A DNA stretch of 64,000 nucleotides from Algoriphagus aestuarii (GTDB lineage Bacteria > Bacteroidota > Bacteroidia > Cytophagales > Cyclobacteriaceae): NCBI GenBank assembly GCA_017051695.1, contig JAFIDK010000002.1, positions 186,001 through 250,000 on the forward strand, in the 5' to 3' direction. Shown here one piece after another: positions 46,050 through 53,572 of this stretch. Both the position numbers and the translations under genes were made by a program. The number at the start of each line of letters is the position of its first letter. The first letter of the stretch is position 1. The notes under the pieces were generated by a model that was given only the letters and a program-made list of their open reading frames with translations, did no database searches and had not been told where the DNA came from.

Positions 46050-47090
46050 TTAAAAATTAAAAGTGGATTTGCCTCCCCAAAAGACCGCTGTTATATCTTT
46101 TACAACAGCCTCGGAATTTGTGTAATACCAATGATTGACCACATCATGCAGCAAACCTTTATCATCCTCAATGTCAGTCACGTCACATTGGTAAATGTCA
46201 TCCGGTAAACTCAATGTGTTTTTTGCTCCCCATCTTCCCAGTCTGTTGAAAGCATTTTTGGTCACTTCTGACACGCCAAGTGCCTGGTCTTTATTATGAA
46301 AATAAACATGAACTCTCTCTCCAAGGTCGATAATTCGGTACATGGCTTTAGGTTTTTCCATGGCATCATAGTCGATATCCGAACCGACTAACACGATTTC
46401 GCCGAAAAGGCAATGAAGTTCAAATCCTATGTCAGCAAGCCCTGTGATCATGCTTTCCAAAACCCTGTTTCCCATACTATGGCAGAGCAAATGTATTTTT
46501 TGCTCGCAAAGTGGCTGCCTGTCCTTGACGAGTTTTTCTTTAAAATATTCACGAAGACTTGCCATGGATCGGGCCAAAGCAAAACCTGATTGACAGGCAT
46601 CGTAAGCATCCGATCGATATTTCAGCAAATGCTTTTTGGCTGGCCAAGTGAATAAAACTATATGGCAGATGGGGGAATCCTCCGGCTCCACATATTTCTT
46701 GTGTAATTCTGCCAAAGTCTGCATAGCCGTCTCCAAGTCGGATTTAAATCCATGCACAAAGACAAGTATGTCTTCCCTTTTTTTAGCTTTCGCACCAGCT
46801 TTATACAATTCTTCAAAAATCTGCCCTGAGGGAAATTTGGCTTTACTGATAGGGGCTCCGTCTGTGTACTTCATTAGGGTAGCTTCTTCCACTTCAGGAA
46901 TAATCTGTATGCGAAAGTCTTTCAGCTTTTTTGCTTTTTTGGGGTCGAATGAAACGGTTCCGTAGCGCAGATTATGTCTGGCTTCTTCATCTCCATCCAT
47001 TCTCATATATTCTGATTCATTGACAGAAATGTAACTCTTGCTTTTTCGGGAAGTCACCTCCCTGTTTGTGATGATGTAGTGTGTTACCAT
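46050..47090 (-). CDS. DUF900-type alpha/beta hydrolase
   Basis: A 346-residue alpha/beta hydrolase. The oxyanion strand is ILVFVHGF (113-115 HGF), the nucleophile elbow is LLCHSMGNR with Ser205, the acid is likely in VGSDID, and the histidine is probably His320 in VVNHWYY. DUF900 proteins of this kind are common in bacteria and act on unknown esters. There is no signal peptide. The first ~100 residues are a separate alpha/beta lead-in. The stop is 9 bases before the M19-like gene, and both read on the minus strand. Confidence 0.87.
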   Translation of the reverse strand: MVTHYIITNREVTSRKSKSYISVNESEYMRMDGDEEARHNLRYGTVSFDPKKAKKLKDFRIQIIPEVEEATLMKYTDGAPISKAKFPSGQIFEELYKAGAKAKKREDILVFVHGFKSDLETAMQTLAELHKKYVEPEDSPICHIVLFTWPAKKHLLKYRSDAYDACQSGFALARSMASLREYFKEKLVKDRQPLCEQKIHLLCHSMGNRVLESMITGLADIGFELHCLFGEIVLVGSDIDYDAMEKPKAMYRIIDLGERVHVYFHNKDQALGVSEVTKNAFNRLGRWGAKNTLSLPDDIYQCDVTDIEDDKGLLHDVVNHWYYTNSEAVVKDITAVFWGGKSTFNF

Positions 47091-47133
47091 AGTGTAAATT
47101 CTTAAAAATCTGAAGGGAAAAATTCAAATTTTC

Positions 47134-47141
47134 TAGCTTTG
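47134..47141 (+). promoter_or_regulatory. -7-like element ahead of isomerase gene
   Basis: TAGCTTTG matches the Bacteroidota -7 consensus but lies about 210 bases before the isomerase ATG, so a long leader would be implied. It sits in the divergent gap with the DUF900 gene. Confidence 0.3.
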
Positions 47142-47349
47142 TAATTATTTCTCCACAAAAAATGCTACGTTAATTTCTGTAATAATTGCTTGAATACCAA
47201 GGTTTAATAAGATCTATTTGAGATCTGGTGTAATCAAGAATTCGGAAATACTCCAATAAATTTGGATGATTTAGTCTGGAAATTCATATTTTCAATTGAT
47301 GTCAGTCCGGCATGAAAAAAGGATTCTTTAACCCCAAAAAACATTCCCT

Positions 47350-48060
47350 ATGAAAATTGAATATTTTCCTGATTTTGGATCAATGAGCCAAAAAGGAGCC
47401 GAATATGTGCACTTGGAAGTGGCTAAAAATCCCAGCTTGCTTTTTTGTGTAGCCAGTGGTGGATCTCCCTCAGGACTATATGAACTGATGCACCAAAAAC
47501 ATGAAAATCATCCTGGGTTTTTTAATAGAATGAGGGTGATAAAGCTGGATGAATGGGTTGGATTACCTCCGGAGTCTGACTTCTCTTCAGAAATGGATGT
47601 TCAAAAAAAACTACTCCAGAAGATAGCAATTCCAAAAGAACGGTATTTGGCTTTTAATGATCAGGCGGAAGATCCTGAAAAGGAATGTCAACGGATAGAT
47701 AAAGCTCTAGATCAATCTGGTGCGATAGATATCTGTATTTTAGGCATAGGTCAAAACGGTCATATAGCTCTGAATGAGCCCGGTGAAAAATTGCAGGTTG
47801 ATTCCCATGTAGCTGAGTTAGCAGACAAGACCTTGGGAAGTGGTATGATCGAAAAAGTGGGGGTTCCTCTTCATTTTGGAATGACGTTAGGCATGAAATC
47901 GATTTTGGATTCAAAAATGATCCTCCTTTTTATTACTGGGAAAGGAAAAAAAGAGGCATTTGAAAAGCTTAAGAAAAAAGAAATTAATCCCAATTTGCCG
48001 GCCTCGTTTCTTTGGTTACATCCCAATGCTCATGTTTTGGTCGATAAAACTTCAGTTTAA
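47350..48060 (+). CDS. Glucosamine/galactosamine-6-phosphate isomerase family
   Basis: A 236-residue NagB/AgaI-type enzyme. The phosphate-binding loop is ASGGSPSGLYELM, the catalytic Asp lies in VIKLDEWVGLP and the ring-opening histidine in LGIGQNGHIALNEPG. The sequence around DEWVGLPP is closer to galactosamine-6-phosphate isomerase (AgaI) than to NagB, but the distinction is tentative. It would deaminate an amino-sugar 6-phosphate to a ketose phosphate and ammonia. Lack of the NagB allosteric C-terminal tail fits AgaI. A terminator follows. Confidence 0.88.
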   Translation: MKIEYFPDFGSMSQKGAEYVHLEVAKNPSLLFCVASGGSPSGLYELMHQKHENHPGFFNRMRVIKLDEWVGLPPESDFSSEMDVQKKLLQKIAIPKERYLAFNDQAEDPEKECQRIDKALDQSGAIDICILGIGQNGHIALNEPGEKLQVDSHVAELADKTLGSGMIEKVGVPLHFGMTLGMKSILDSKMILLFITGKGKKEAFEKLKKKEINPNLPASFLWLHPNAHVLVDKTSV

Positions 48061-48097
48061 AAAAAATGGCTTGCTGAGATAAAGCAAGCCATTTTTT
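48061..48097. terminator. Bidirectional terminator
   Basis: A 15-bp stem, A6-TGGCTTGCT (48061-48075) with AGCAAGCCA-T6 (48083-48097), lies between the isomerase gene and the convergent nitroreductase gene. Confidence 0.93.
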
Positions 48098-48730
48098 TCA
48101 GATTTCTATGGCAAAATCCTCTTTTGGATTTCTGACTTTCTTCATAGGAAGTAACCAATCCCCGGTTTCATCTCTATAGCCAATCGGCAACATTAGAACG
48201 GATTTCAGTCCCTTTGAATTCAGGTCAAGAAGTTCGTCTAATTGCTGATTATTAAAACCTTCCATCGGTGTTGCATCAATTTTTAACTCTGCTGCTTGGG
48301 CAATAGACAATCCAAAACCAATGTAGGCCTGTCTAGCTGTATGCACGAAATTTTCCTCTGGGCTTTGTTTCAGATAAACTGCTTTTAGACGGTTTGTGTA
48401 ATCGATAAATCTATCAGCAGGGAGTCCTCTTTCTTTAGTCGTAAGATTAAAAATAGAATCAATTCTCTCTTCGGTATACTTGTTCCATGCTGCAAAAACC
48501 AAGACATGTGAGGCCTCAGCTACGATTTGTTGCCCATTGGAAATCGGTACCAATTGGTCTTTGATCTTTTGGTTTGAAATGACAAAAACCCTAAACTGCT
48601 GCATTCCGGATGAAGTAGGAGCCAATCTTGCCGCTTCTACAATTTTATCTACATCTTCTTGGGAAACTTTTTTTGTCGGATCGTATTTTTTAGTGGCGTA
48701 TCTCCACTCCAAATCATTTAATAATGCCAT
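48098..48730 (-). CDS. NAD(P)H-dependent nitroreductase-family flavoenzyme
   Basis: A 210-residue FMN-binding nitroreductase of the NfsB/NfnB type. The FMN phosphate region is WRYATKKYDPTKKV, followed by ARLAPTSSGMQQFRVFVI, and the C-terminal GLKSVLMLPIGYRDE supplies the second FMN contact. It acts as a cytoplasmic dimer reducing quinones, nitro compounds or flavin. An FNR-like box about 120 bases upstream of the start suggests oxygen or nitrosative control. Confidence 0.93.
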   Translation of the reverse strand: MALLNDLEWRYATKKYDPTKKVSQEDVDKIVEAARLAPTSSGMQQFRVFVISNQKIKDQLVPISNGQQIVAEASHVLVFAAWNKYTEERIDSIFNLTTKERGLPADRFIDYTNRLKAVYLKQSPEENFVHTARQAYIGFGLSIAQAAELKIDATPMEGFNNQQLDELLDLNSKGLKSVLMLPIGYRDETGDWLLPMKKVRNPKEDFAIEI

Positions 48731-48848
48731 GATAATTGAATTTAATATTGGTTTAGTTTTCTAAAATTTGCTGTTACAAAATGACAAATGGGTAAAAGGT
48801 TTAGAAAGTTCAATGTTTTAGCATTTATTGTATAGACATTTAAATAAG

Positions 48849-48862
48849 TTGACTTTGATCAA
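48849..48862. promoter_or_regulatory. FNR/DNR-like box upstream of nitroreductase
   Basis: TTGACTTTGATCAA differs at one base from the FNR consensus TTGAT-N4-ATCAA. It lies about 120 bases before the nitroreductase ATG. A very similar 14-mer stands upstream of the TauE gene. Confidence 0.45.
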
Positions 48863-48884
48863 ATGGATATGTTTGCCATGTCTT

Positions 48885-48902
48885 AATCACTTGATAGTGA
48901 TT
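48885..48902. promoter_or_regulatory. Inverted repeat, function unknown
   Basis: AATCACT and AGTGATT flank TGAT. It could be an operator or a weak terminator (five T follow). It lies 155-172 bases upstream of the nitroreductase start. Confidence 0.3.
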
Positions 48903-49033
48903 TTTGACAAAATGCTTCTATGCCTTCTTATCTGAAGTTTTATGGAAAGGAAGAATTCTAAGAAATATTGTTTTTAAAACGGGTGAAAATCATTGAGAAC
49001 TTAAAAAATGACCGACTATTCGAAAGCTTAAGA

Positions 49034-49792
49034 TTAGATGTTGATACCAAATCCATGCATCAAGAGTAGTCTCAATCCCACATAAATCACCAAAATGGCT
49101 GTTAAGCCGCCTAAAAATCTGAGATTGAATTTTTTAGAGGAAAGATAAGAGCCAAGACTACCTCCAAGTACAACCGCGAGAACTAGCTTCCAGATTAAGT
49201 CCAATTCTACCTGTAAAGTACCTGCCACAGAGAGGCCGATCAAACCTGAAATAGAATTGACCAAAATAAAGACTGAGGCAAGCGAAGCCACCGTTCTGGG
49301 ATTTGCCCAGTTTAGCAAATTTAAAGTAGGACTGAGGAAAATGCCTCCTCCTATACCTGAAACTCCCGCAAGCAAACCGACACTTCCTCCTAAACTTAGT
49401 TTCTTGATCAGGCTAAATTCATTGGATTCAAGTTTTGACTGAATATAACGAAGCATCATGGCTAAGCCGGAAAGAATCAATGAGGACCCGAGAATTAAAA
49501 AGAAAACTGTTTGGGAGAGTTGTAATTGGGCACCTAAATAGGCCAAAGGAATGCTTGAGACAAGGAATGGCCAGAATAGTTTTAAGTCAAATACCTTATT
49601 TCGGATAAATATCAATGTTCCTATAGTGACCACGCAGATATTCAAGATCAGGGCTGTTGATCTGATCTCGTAGAAATTGGTCAGAAATAAGCTCATGATG
49701 GCGAGGTAGCTTGACCCTCCACCAAAACCTACTGAACTGTAAAACAAAGCAATAATAAAAAAAAGGTAGGGGAGGTATTCTATGGTGATCAT
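49034..49792 (-). CDS. Sulfite exporter TauE/SafE family permease
   Basis: A 252-residue inner-membrane protein with about eight hydrophobic helices. The two TauE/SafE halves are seen as GFGGGSSYLAIMSLFL near residues 22-38 and GVSGIGGGIFLSPTLNLL near 140-158, the paired Gly-rich loops of the family. Members export sulfite, sulfoacetate or other organic anions. A DNR/FNR-like box at about 78 bases before the start hints at redox or nitrosative control. It is divergent from the TIR-LRR-Roc gene across 425 bases. Confidence 0.92.
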   Translation of the reverse strand: MITIEYLPYLFFIIALFYSSVGFGGGSSYLAIMSLFLTNFYEIRSTALILNICVVTIGTLIFIRNKVFDLKLFWPFLVSSIPLAYLGAQLQLSQTVFFLILGSSLILSGLAMMLRYIQSKLESNEFSLIKKLSLGGSVGLLAGVSGIGGGIFLSPTLNLLNWANPRTVASLASVFILVNSISGLIGLSVAGTLQVELDLIWKLVLAVVLGGSLGSYLSSKKFNLRFLGGLTAILVIYVGLRLLLMHGFGINI

Positions 49793-49838
49793 GTAGCGTG
49801 GCGATTGACAAAATATCCTATCAAAAACTGGATTGATT

Positions 49839-49958
49839 ATGATTTCTAGCTTCCAATTTGACTATTTTTTTGATTTTGGTCAATGTCCGAGTAAAGGACT
49901 TTTTGAATTGGAAGATTTTGTTCCAAAATTGTCTCAGGATCTAGAAAATAGAATTTAG
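49839..49958 (+). CDS. Possible 39-residue small protein
   Basis: An ATG-started frame with a natural composition: aromatic-rich N terminus (SFQFDYFFDFGQ), then an acidic helix (GLFELEDFVPKLSQDL) and a stop. No promoter or ribosome site is clear, and an FNR-like box lies within it, so it may be chance. No family recognised. Confidence 0.22.
   Translation: MISSFQFDYFFDFGQCPSKGLFELEDFVPKLSQDLENRI
49870..49883. promoter_or_regulatory. FNR/DNR-like box upstream of TauE
   Basis: TTGATTTTGGTCAA matches TTGAT-N4-GTCAA, the half-sites used by FNR/DNR/NnrR regulators. It lies about 78 bases before the TauE ATG and is 12/14 identical to the box upstream of the nitroreductase, including the TTTG spacer. 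Confidence 0.45.
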
Positions 49959-50125
49959 GAATAAGAAGAGAATTTTTGGTTTATGAATTTCCATGTAAGG
50001 AAAAGAATAAATGACTTTTGATATCGGCCAGGTTGTCGTGAGAACTAACCTTTATCAAACTGCTCTTCTATTGTATAGAAAAACTATTAAATAGGTGACT
50101 GGAAAATAGGTTTTTAAATCTTTCT

Positions 50126-50159
50126 ATCCAGTTTAACTTATTGAGTTAACTGTCTGGAT
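50126..50159. promoter_or_regulatory. Inverted repeat at TIR-LRR-Roc promoter
   Basis: ATCCAG (50126-50131) and CTGGAT (50154-50159) flank an inner pair TTAACT (50133-50138) and AGTTAA (50144-50149). The inner arms straddle the -33 TTG, so binding here would block or aid polymerase. It may equally be a hairpin in DNA only. Confidence 0.5.
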
Positions 50160-50170
50160 TTGTATCTTAG
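50141..50170 (+). promoter_or_regulatory. Promoter of TIR-LRR-Roc gene
   Basis: TTG at 50141-50143, a 19-base spacer, then TATCTTAG at 50163-50170, one base off TAnnTTTG. The spacing is ideal for the Bacteroidota housekeeping sigma factor. The ATG is 47 bases downstream. Confidence 0.6.
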
Positions 50171-50217
50171 TAGGAATTGGATTTTTCATTTTTTTTTGAT
50201 TTCAATTTTCTAAAGAT

Positions 50218-53200
50218 ATGATGAACAGGCAGTTTTCCATTTTTATTTCATTTACGCTTGCTGATGAAAAGATCAAATATGAACTGATCAAAACGATACA
50301 GGTTCAGCTCGAAAAGGAGGTACAGATCATCGGTGATACCAAGGCGAGGCCAGGCACAGAATTGATGGTGTTTAGGGATTGGGCATATCAGGCGGATATC
50401 ATTTTTATTCTGTTAAGCAGAGCTTATTTTGAGGCCATTGAGATAGCCAATCAACTTTCGAGCTCACAAGCTAGCAGCTCTTTTTCCCGGGATGAAATTT
50501 ATTTCAATCTCGAAATGGCCAAAAAGGAAGGAAAAAGGATCGTTCCGATCATATTGGAAGATTGTCCATGGGAAAACTCTCCTTTTGCTCCCTATCTCTT
50601 CTTGCCTTTAAATAAACAACCACTTTTAAATTCTCCGGATATCCCAAAAGCACTGGAAGAAATAGTATGGGCAACTCGATCCATTCTTGATTTAATAGTC
50701 AACCCTGAGGCTCAGAGAAAAATAAGTGATGAGAAAAAAAAGAAATCACAAACTTTTGATTTATCTGATTTAGGCCTGCAATACATTCCTATAGAAGTCT
50801 TCGAAATGGACTGGTTGAAAATCTTCAAAATGGATCGCAACCAGATATCAAGAATAGACTATCTCGATAATCTCACGAAACTGGAAAATCTCTCTTTGGA
50901 GAAAAACCGGATTGAGAAAATCCAGAATCTGGGAGGGCTTACCCATTTAAAAGAGCTTAATCTGACAGAAAACCGGATTGCCAGAATTGAAAACCTTGAG
51001 GAACTGACTGATTTGACCAGACTGGAATTACGGCATAATCAGATCAAAAAGTTGGAGGGCTTGGATAAGCTCAAATCTTTGGAAATATTGGGAGTTTCCA
51101 ATAACCAACTGAATGACTTAAAGGGGATTGAAAAACTGGAAAACCTGTCTGTATTATATGCTTCCTACAATCAAATCAAGGATTTGGATGCTTTAAGTGG
51201 CATGAAAAAACTTCGAAGGATGGTTTTGACCAGCAATCAAATATCCTCTATCAGGCCTTTGCTGGATTTTATCCGAAAAGGATTGGAAGTTGCTTATGAA
51301 TATGATTTTGACGAGAGCCACAATGGAATTTTTGTAAAGGATAACACCACGCTTTCGGAACCTTCTTTGGAAGTAATCCAACAAGGCAGGGAATCTATAT
51401 TGAAGTATTTTTCTGATGCGGAGGAGTATGGGATTGAGAAATTGGAACTTGTCAAAATGATTTTGGTGGGCAACAGTAGAGTGGGTAAGACCAATTTCAG
51501 CCAGTTTTTAAGATCGGGAAAAATTGATCCAAAAAGTAAAAGCACACATTTATTGGATATTCAGGAATGGGATGCACCCTTTCTAAAATCTGCTAATAAT
51601 ACACTTACCAGGGTTGCGATTTTTGATTTTGGGGGGCAGGATTACTATCATGATTCGCATAGGCTTTACTATAGCCATGACACTGCTTATGTGTTGCTAT
51701 GGGATCAAAAATCCAATAAATACGAGGAAATTGAGGAAACAGTGGCAGATTCTGCAGAAAGCCTGCAGTTTGAGAATTTCCCTTTGGAATATTGGTTGGA
51801 ATCAATTCGGTATAATTTAAGAGACAAATCCAATTCCATTTATCTGGATGAAGAAGGAAGCAGTCGAAAGGAAAAGCAAGATCGGATTATCCCACCTGTC
51901 CTGATTTTACAGAACAAAATAGATGTGGAAGAAGGAAAACTGGATCAACAAGTCCTCTGCACACAATACCCGATGATTTGGGGATATTTTAATGTTTCCT
52001 TGGCAGAAAAGAAAAGGACGGCTGTTCTTTATGAGATCTTAAGTGATTATTTCTGGTCTTTGAATCTTTCGGGCAGAAAACTGGTCACCTATGAAATGAA
52101 AGTGATCCGGCATTTTTTAGAGGAGGAAAAGCCTTTGGAAATCCTTTCTTTGGACCAATTTTTTGAGTTATGCCAGAAAATTATCAATGATACTCAGGTT
52201 AACTTTAACTTGGATAATGCCATTATCCTAGCTCAAATTCTGAGTAACTCCGGCTTGGTTTTATTCGAGAAAATCGACGGGAATTCGGGATGGATATATA
52301 CCAACGTACAGGAACTGAATCATCTTGTCAAGGAAGTGATGGAGCTGGCCAAAGAAGGAAGCCAAAAAGGGATTTTCAGCAGAAATCAAATCCAGAATAT
52401 TCAACATCATGAAGAAGTGGTAGGTCTATTGGTAAGAAACAATTCAATTATAGAGATAAATGATAAGGAGTTTTTGGCTCCTCAGTTCCTACCTGTCCAG
52501 CCAGATGCAACTATTAAATTCTTCTTGACAGGTTTTACCCATACCCAAATCAGATTTGTGTATAAAGCTTTTTTCCACAAAACATTGATTTTGAATTTGT
52601 TTTCAAAGTTTCTCCAAAAAGAAAACATCGATACCACTTTGGGAGTCAAGAGTTTTCCTTTTTGGCGTAACGGGATAATAGTCAAAAAAGGGGATGGGAA
52701 AACCAGCCCTTTGGAAATGGTTTTTGTGGAATTTACCAAAAATGAAAAGTTTGGCTTAGTCAATATCAAGACCATGCAACCCTACAATAAAAATGGCCTG
52801 GAGAAGGAAATTGTGGAAACACTAGATGAGCTCAACCAAGATTGGACAGTGGAAAAACAAATGTCTCCGAACAGTATCCATTATTTCGACATGGAGAAAG
52901 TAAGGAAGCAAGTCATGAACAAACAGTTTTCTTTTACCCATACGCTTGGCTTTGATAATTGTGACTTAACTGAATGGGATAAATGGAAAACGAAACTTTC
53001 GGGCAAAAACCACTTGGATCCACCTCAGACAGTGTTTTCTGTCAATGATTTCAGGGAAATTGAAAATTTTGAGAACCTTCCCAAAAAGCTTTTTATTTCT
53101 TATAGTTCGAAGAATTCTGGATTTATAAAACGATTTGTCACACACTTGGAAGTCATAAAGAACAAAGGGATAATTGATCCTTGGTATGACCGAATGATAG

Positions 53201-53526
53201 AGGCTGGCACACGCTGGGACGATAGTATCAAAGAGGAAATGAACCGTTCGGATTTGATTATTTTTATGCTGAGCCCTGATTTTTTGGCTACCGAATATAT
53301 TATGAAAGTCGAGGTTCCGTTGGCCCTAAAGAAATTTGGTCCGACCAAGAAACTGTTTTTTGTAGAGCTGCTTCCGTGCGGTTGGGAACAGACTGAAATG
53401 TTTCAATATCAGCAAACAGGAAACTCCAATGAAACCAATAAAAATATTCTCACGGTAGAAACTGCCACAAACGATGGCAAATGGAAGGAAATAGTCAATG
53501 AACTGCTGAAAAAACTTGGTGCTTAG
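50218..53526 (+). CDS. TIR-LRR-Roc/COR GTPase-TIR protein (ROCO-type switch)
   Basis: An 1102-residue cytoplasmic protein, no signal. Residues 5-155 are a TIR-like domain (FSIFISFTLADEK, RDWAYQADIIFILLSRAYF, then SRDEIYFNLEMAKK with Glu93 at the likely catalytic place). Residues 181-345 hold about seven 22-residue leucine-rich repeats of the SDS22 type (LENLSLEKNRIEKIQNLGGL). A Roc GTPase follows with P loop GNSRVGKT (418-425), switch DFGGQ (470-474) and NKID (566-569). About 620-900 fits a COR domain. Residues 956-1100 are a second, canonical TIR (KLFISYSSKNSGF, FMLSPDFLATEYIMKVE with Glu1032). ROCO proteins are GTP-controlled dimers; bacterial TIRs are often NADases used in anti-phage defence. 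The pairing suggests an LRR-sensing, GTP-gated NAD-consuming effector. No toxin-antitoxin or phage genes flank it. Confidence 0.9.
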   Translation: MMNRQFSIFISFTLADEKIKYELIKTIQVQLEKEVQIIGDTKARPGTELMVFRDWAYQADIIFILLSRAYFEAIEIANQLSSSQASSSFSRDEIYFNLEMAKKEGKRIVPIILEDCPWENSPFAPYLFLPLNKQPLLNSPDIPKALEEIVWATRSILDLIVNPEAQRKISDEKKKKSQTFDLSDLGLQYIPIEVFEMDWLKIFKMDRNQISRIDYLDNLTKLENLSLEKNRIEKIQNLGGLTHLKELNLTENRIARIENLEELTDLTRLELRHNQIKKLEGLDKLKSLEILGVSNNQLNDLKGIEKLENLSVLYASYNQIKDLDALSGMKKLRRMVLTSNQISSIRPLLDFIRKGLEVAYEYDFDESHNGIFVKDNTTLSEPSLEVIQQGRESILKYFSDAEEYGIEKLELVKMILVGNSRVGKTNFSQFLRSGKIDPKSKSTHLLDIQEWDAPFLKSANNTLTRVAIFDFGGQDYYHDSHRLYYSHDTAYVLLWDQKSNKYEEIEETVADSAESLQFENFPLEYWLESIRYNLRDKSNSIYLDEEGSSRKEKQDRIIPPVLILQNKIDVEEGKLDQQVLCTQYPMIWGYFNVSLAEKKRTAVLYEILSDYFWSLNLSGRKLVTYEMKVIRHFLEEEKPLEILSLDQFFELCQKIINDTQVNFNLDNAIILAQILSNSGLVLFEKIDGNSGWIYTNVQELNHLVKEVMELAKEGSQKGIFSRNQIQNIQHHEEVVGLLVRNNSIIEINDKEFLAPQFLPVQPDATIKFFLTGFTHTQIRFVYKAFFHKTLILNLFSKFLQKENIDTTLGVKSFPFWRNGIIVKKGDGKTSPLEMVFVEFTKNEKFGLVNIKTMQPYNKNGLEKEIVETLDELNQDWTVEKQMSPNSIHYFDMEKVRKQVMNKQFSFTHTLGFDNCDLTEWDKWKTKLSGKNHLDPPQTVFSVNDFREIENFENLPKKLFISYSSKNSGFIKRFVTHLEVIKNKGIIDPWYDRMIEAGTRWDDSIKEEMNRSDLIIFMLSPDFLATEYIMKVEVPLALKKFGPTKKLFFVELLPCGWEQTEMFQYQQTGNSNETNKNILTVETATNDGKWKEIVNELLKKLGA

Positions 53527-53572
53527 GATCATTGATACTTCCTTAGGGAAAGAATAAATCCATCTTATAAAT

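Larger units (their letters stand above)
48731..49033 (-). other. Intergenic region with candidate regulatory sites
   Basis: A 303-base AT-rich gap without a credible gene. It holds an FNR-like box at 48849-48862 (listed separately) and a perfect inverted repeat AATCACT-TGAT-AGTGATT at 48885-48902 followed by TTT. No -7 element for the nitroreductase could be identified with confidence. Confidence 0.5.
49793..50217 (+). other. Intergenic region upstream of TIR-LRR-Roc gene
   Basis: A 425-base AT-rich gap between the divergent TauE and TIR-LRR-Roc genes. It contains the DNR/FNR-like box, a possible 39-residue frame at 49839-49958, and at its right end an inverted repeat overlapped by a well-formed promoter. 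No RNA gene or mobile-element end is evident. Confidence 0.5.

Noticed and set aside
47202-47237. AGATCT repeated in the isomerase leader
   Set aside because: Two copies of a 6-base palindrome are expected by chance in AT-rich spacer; no regulator or conserved spacing supports a site.
50218-53526. Mobile defence island around the ROCO gene
   Set aside because: No integrase, transposase, tRNA, direct repeats or other defence genes are seen on either side within the window.
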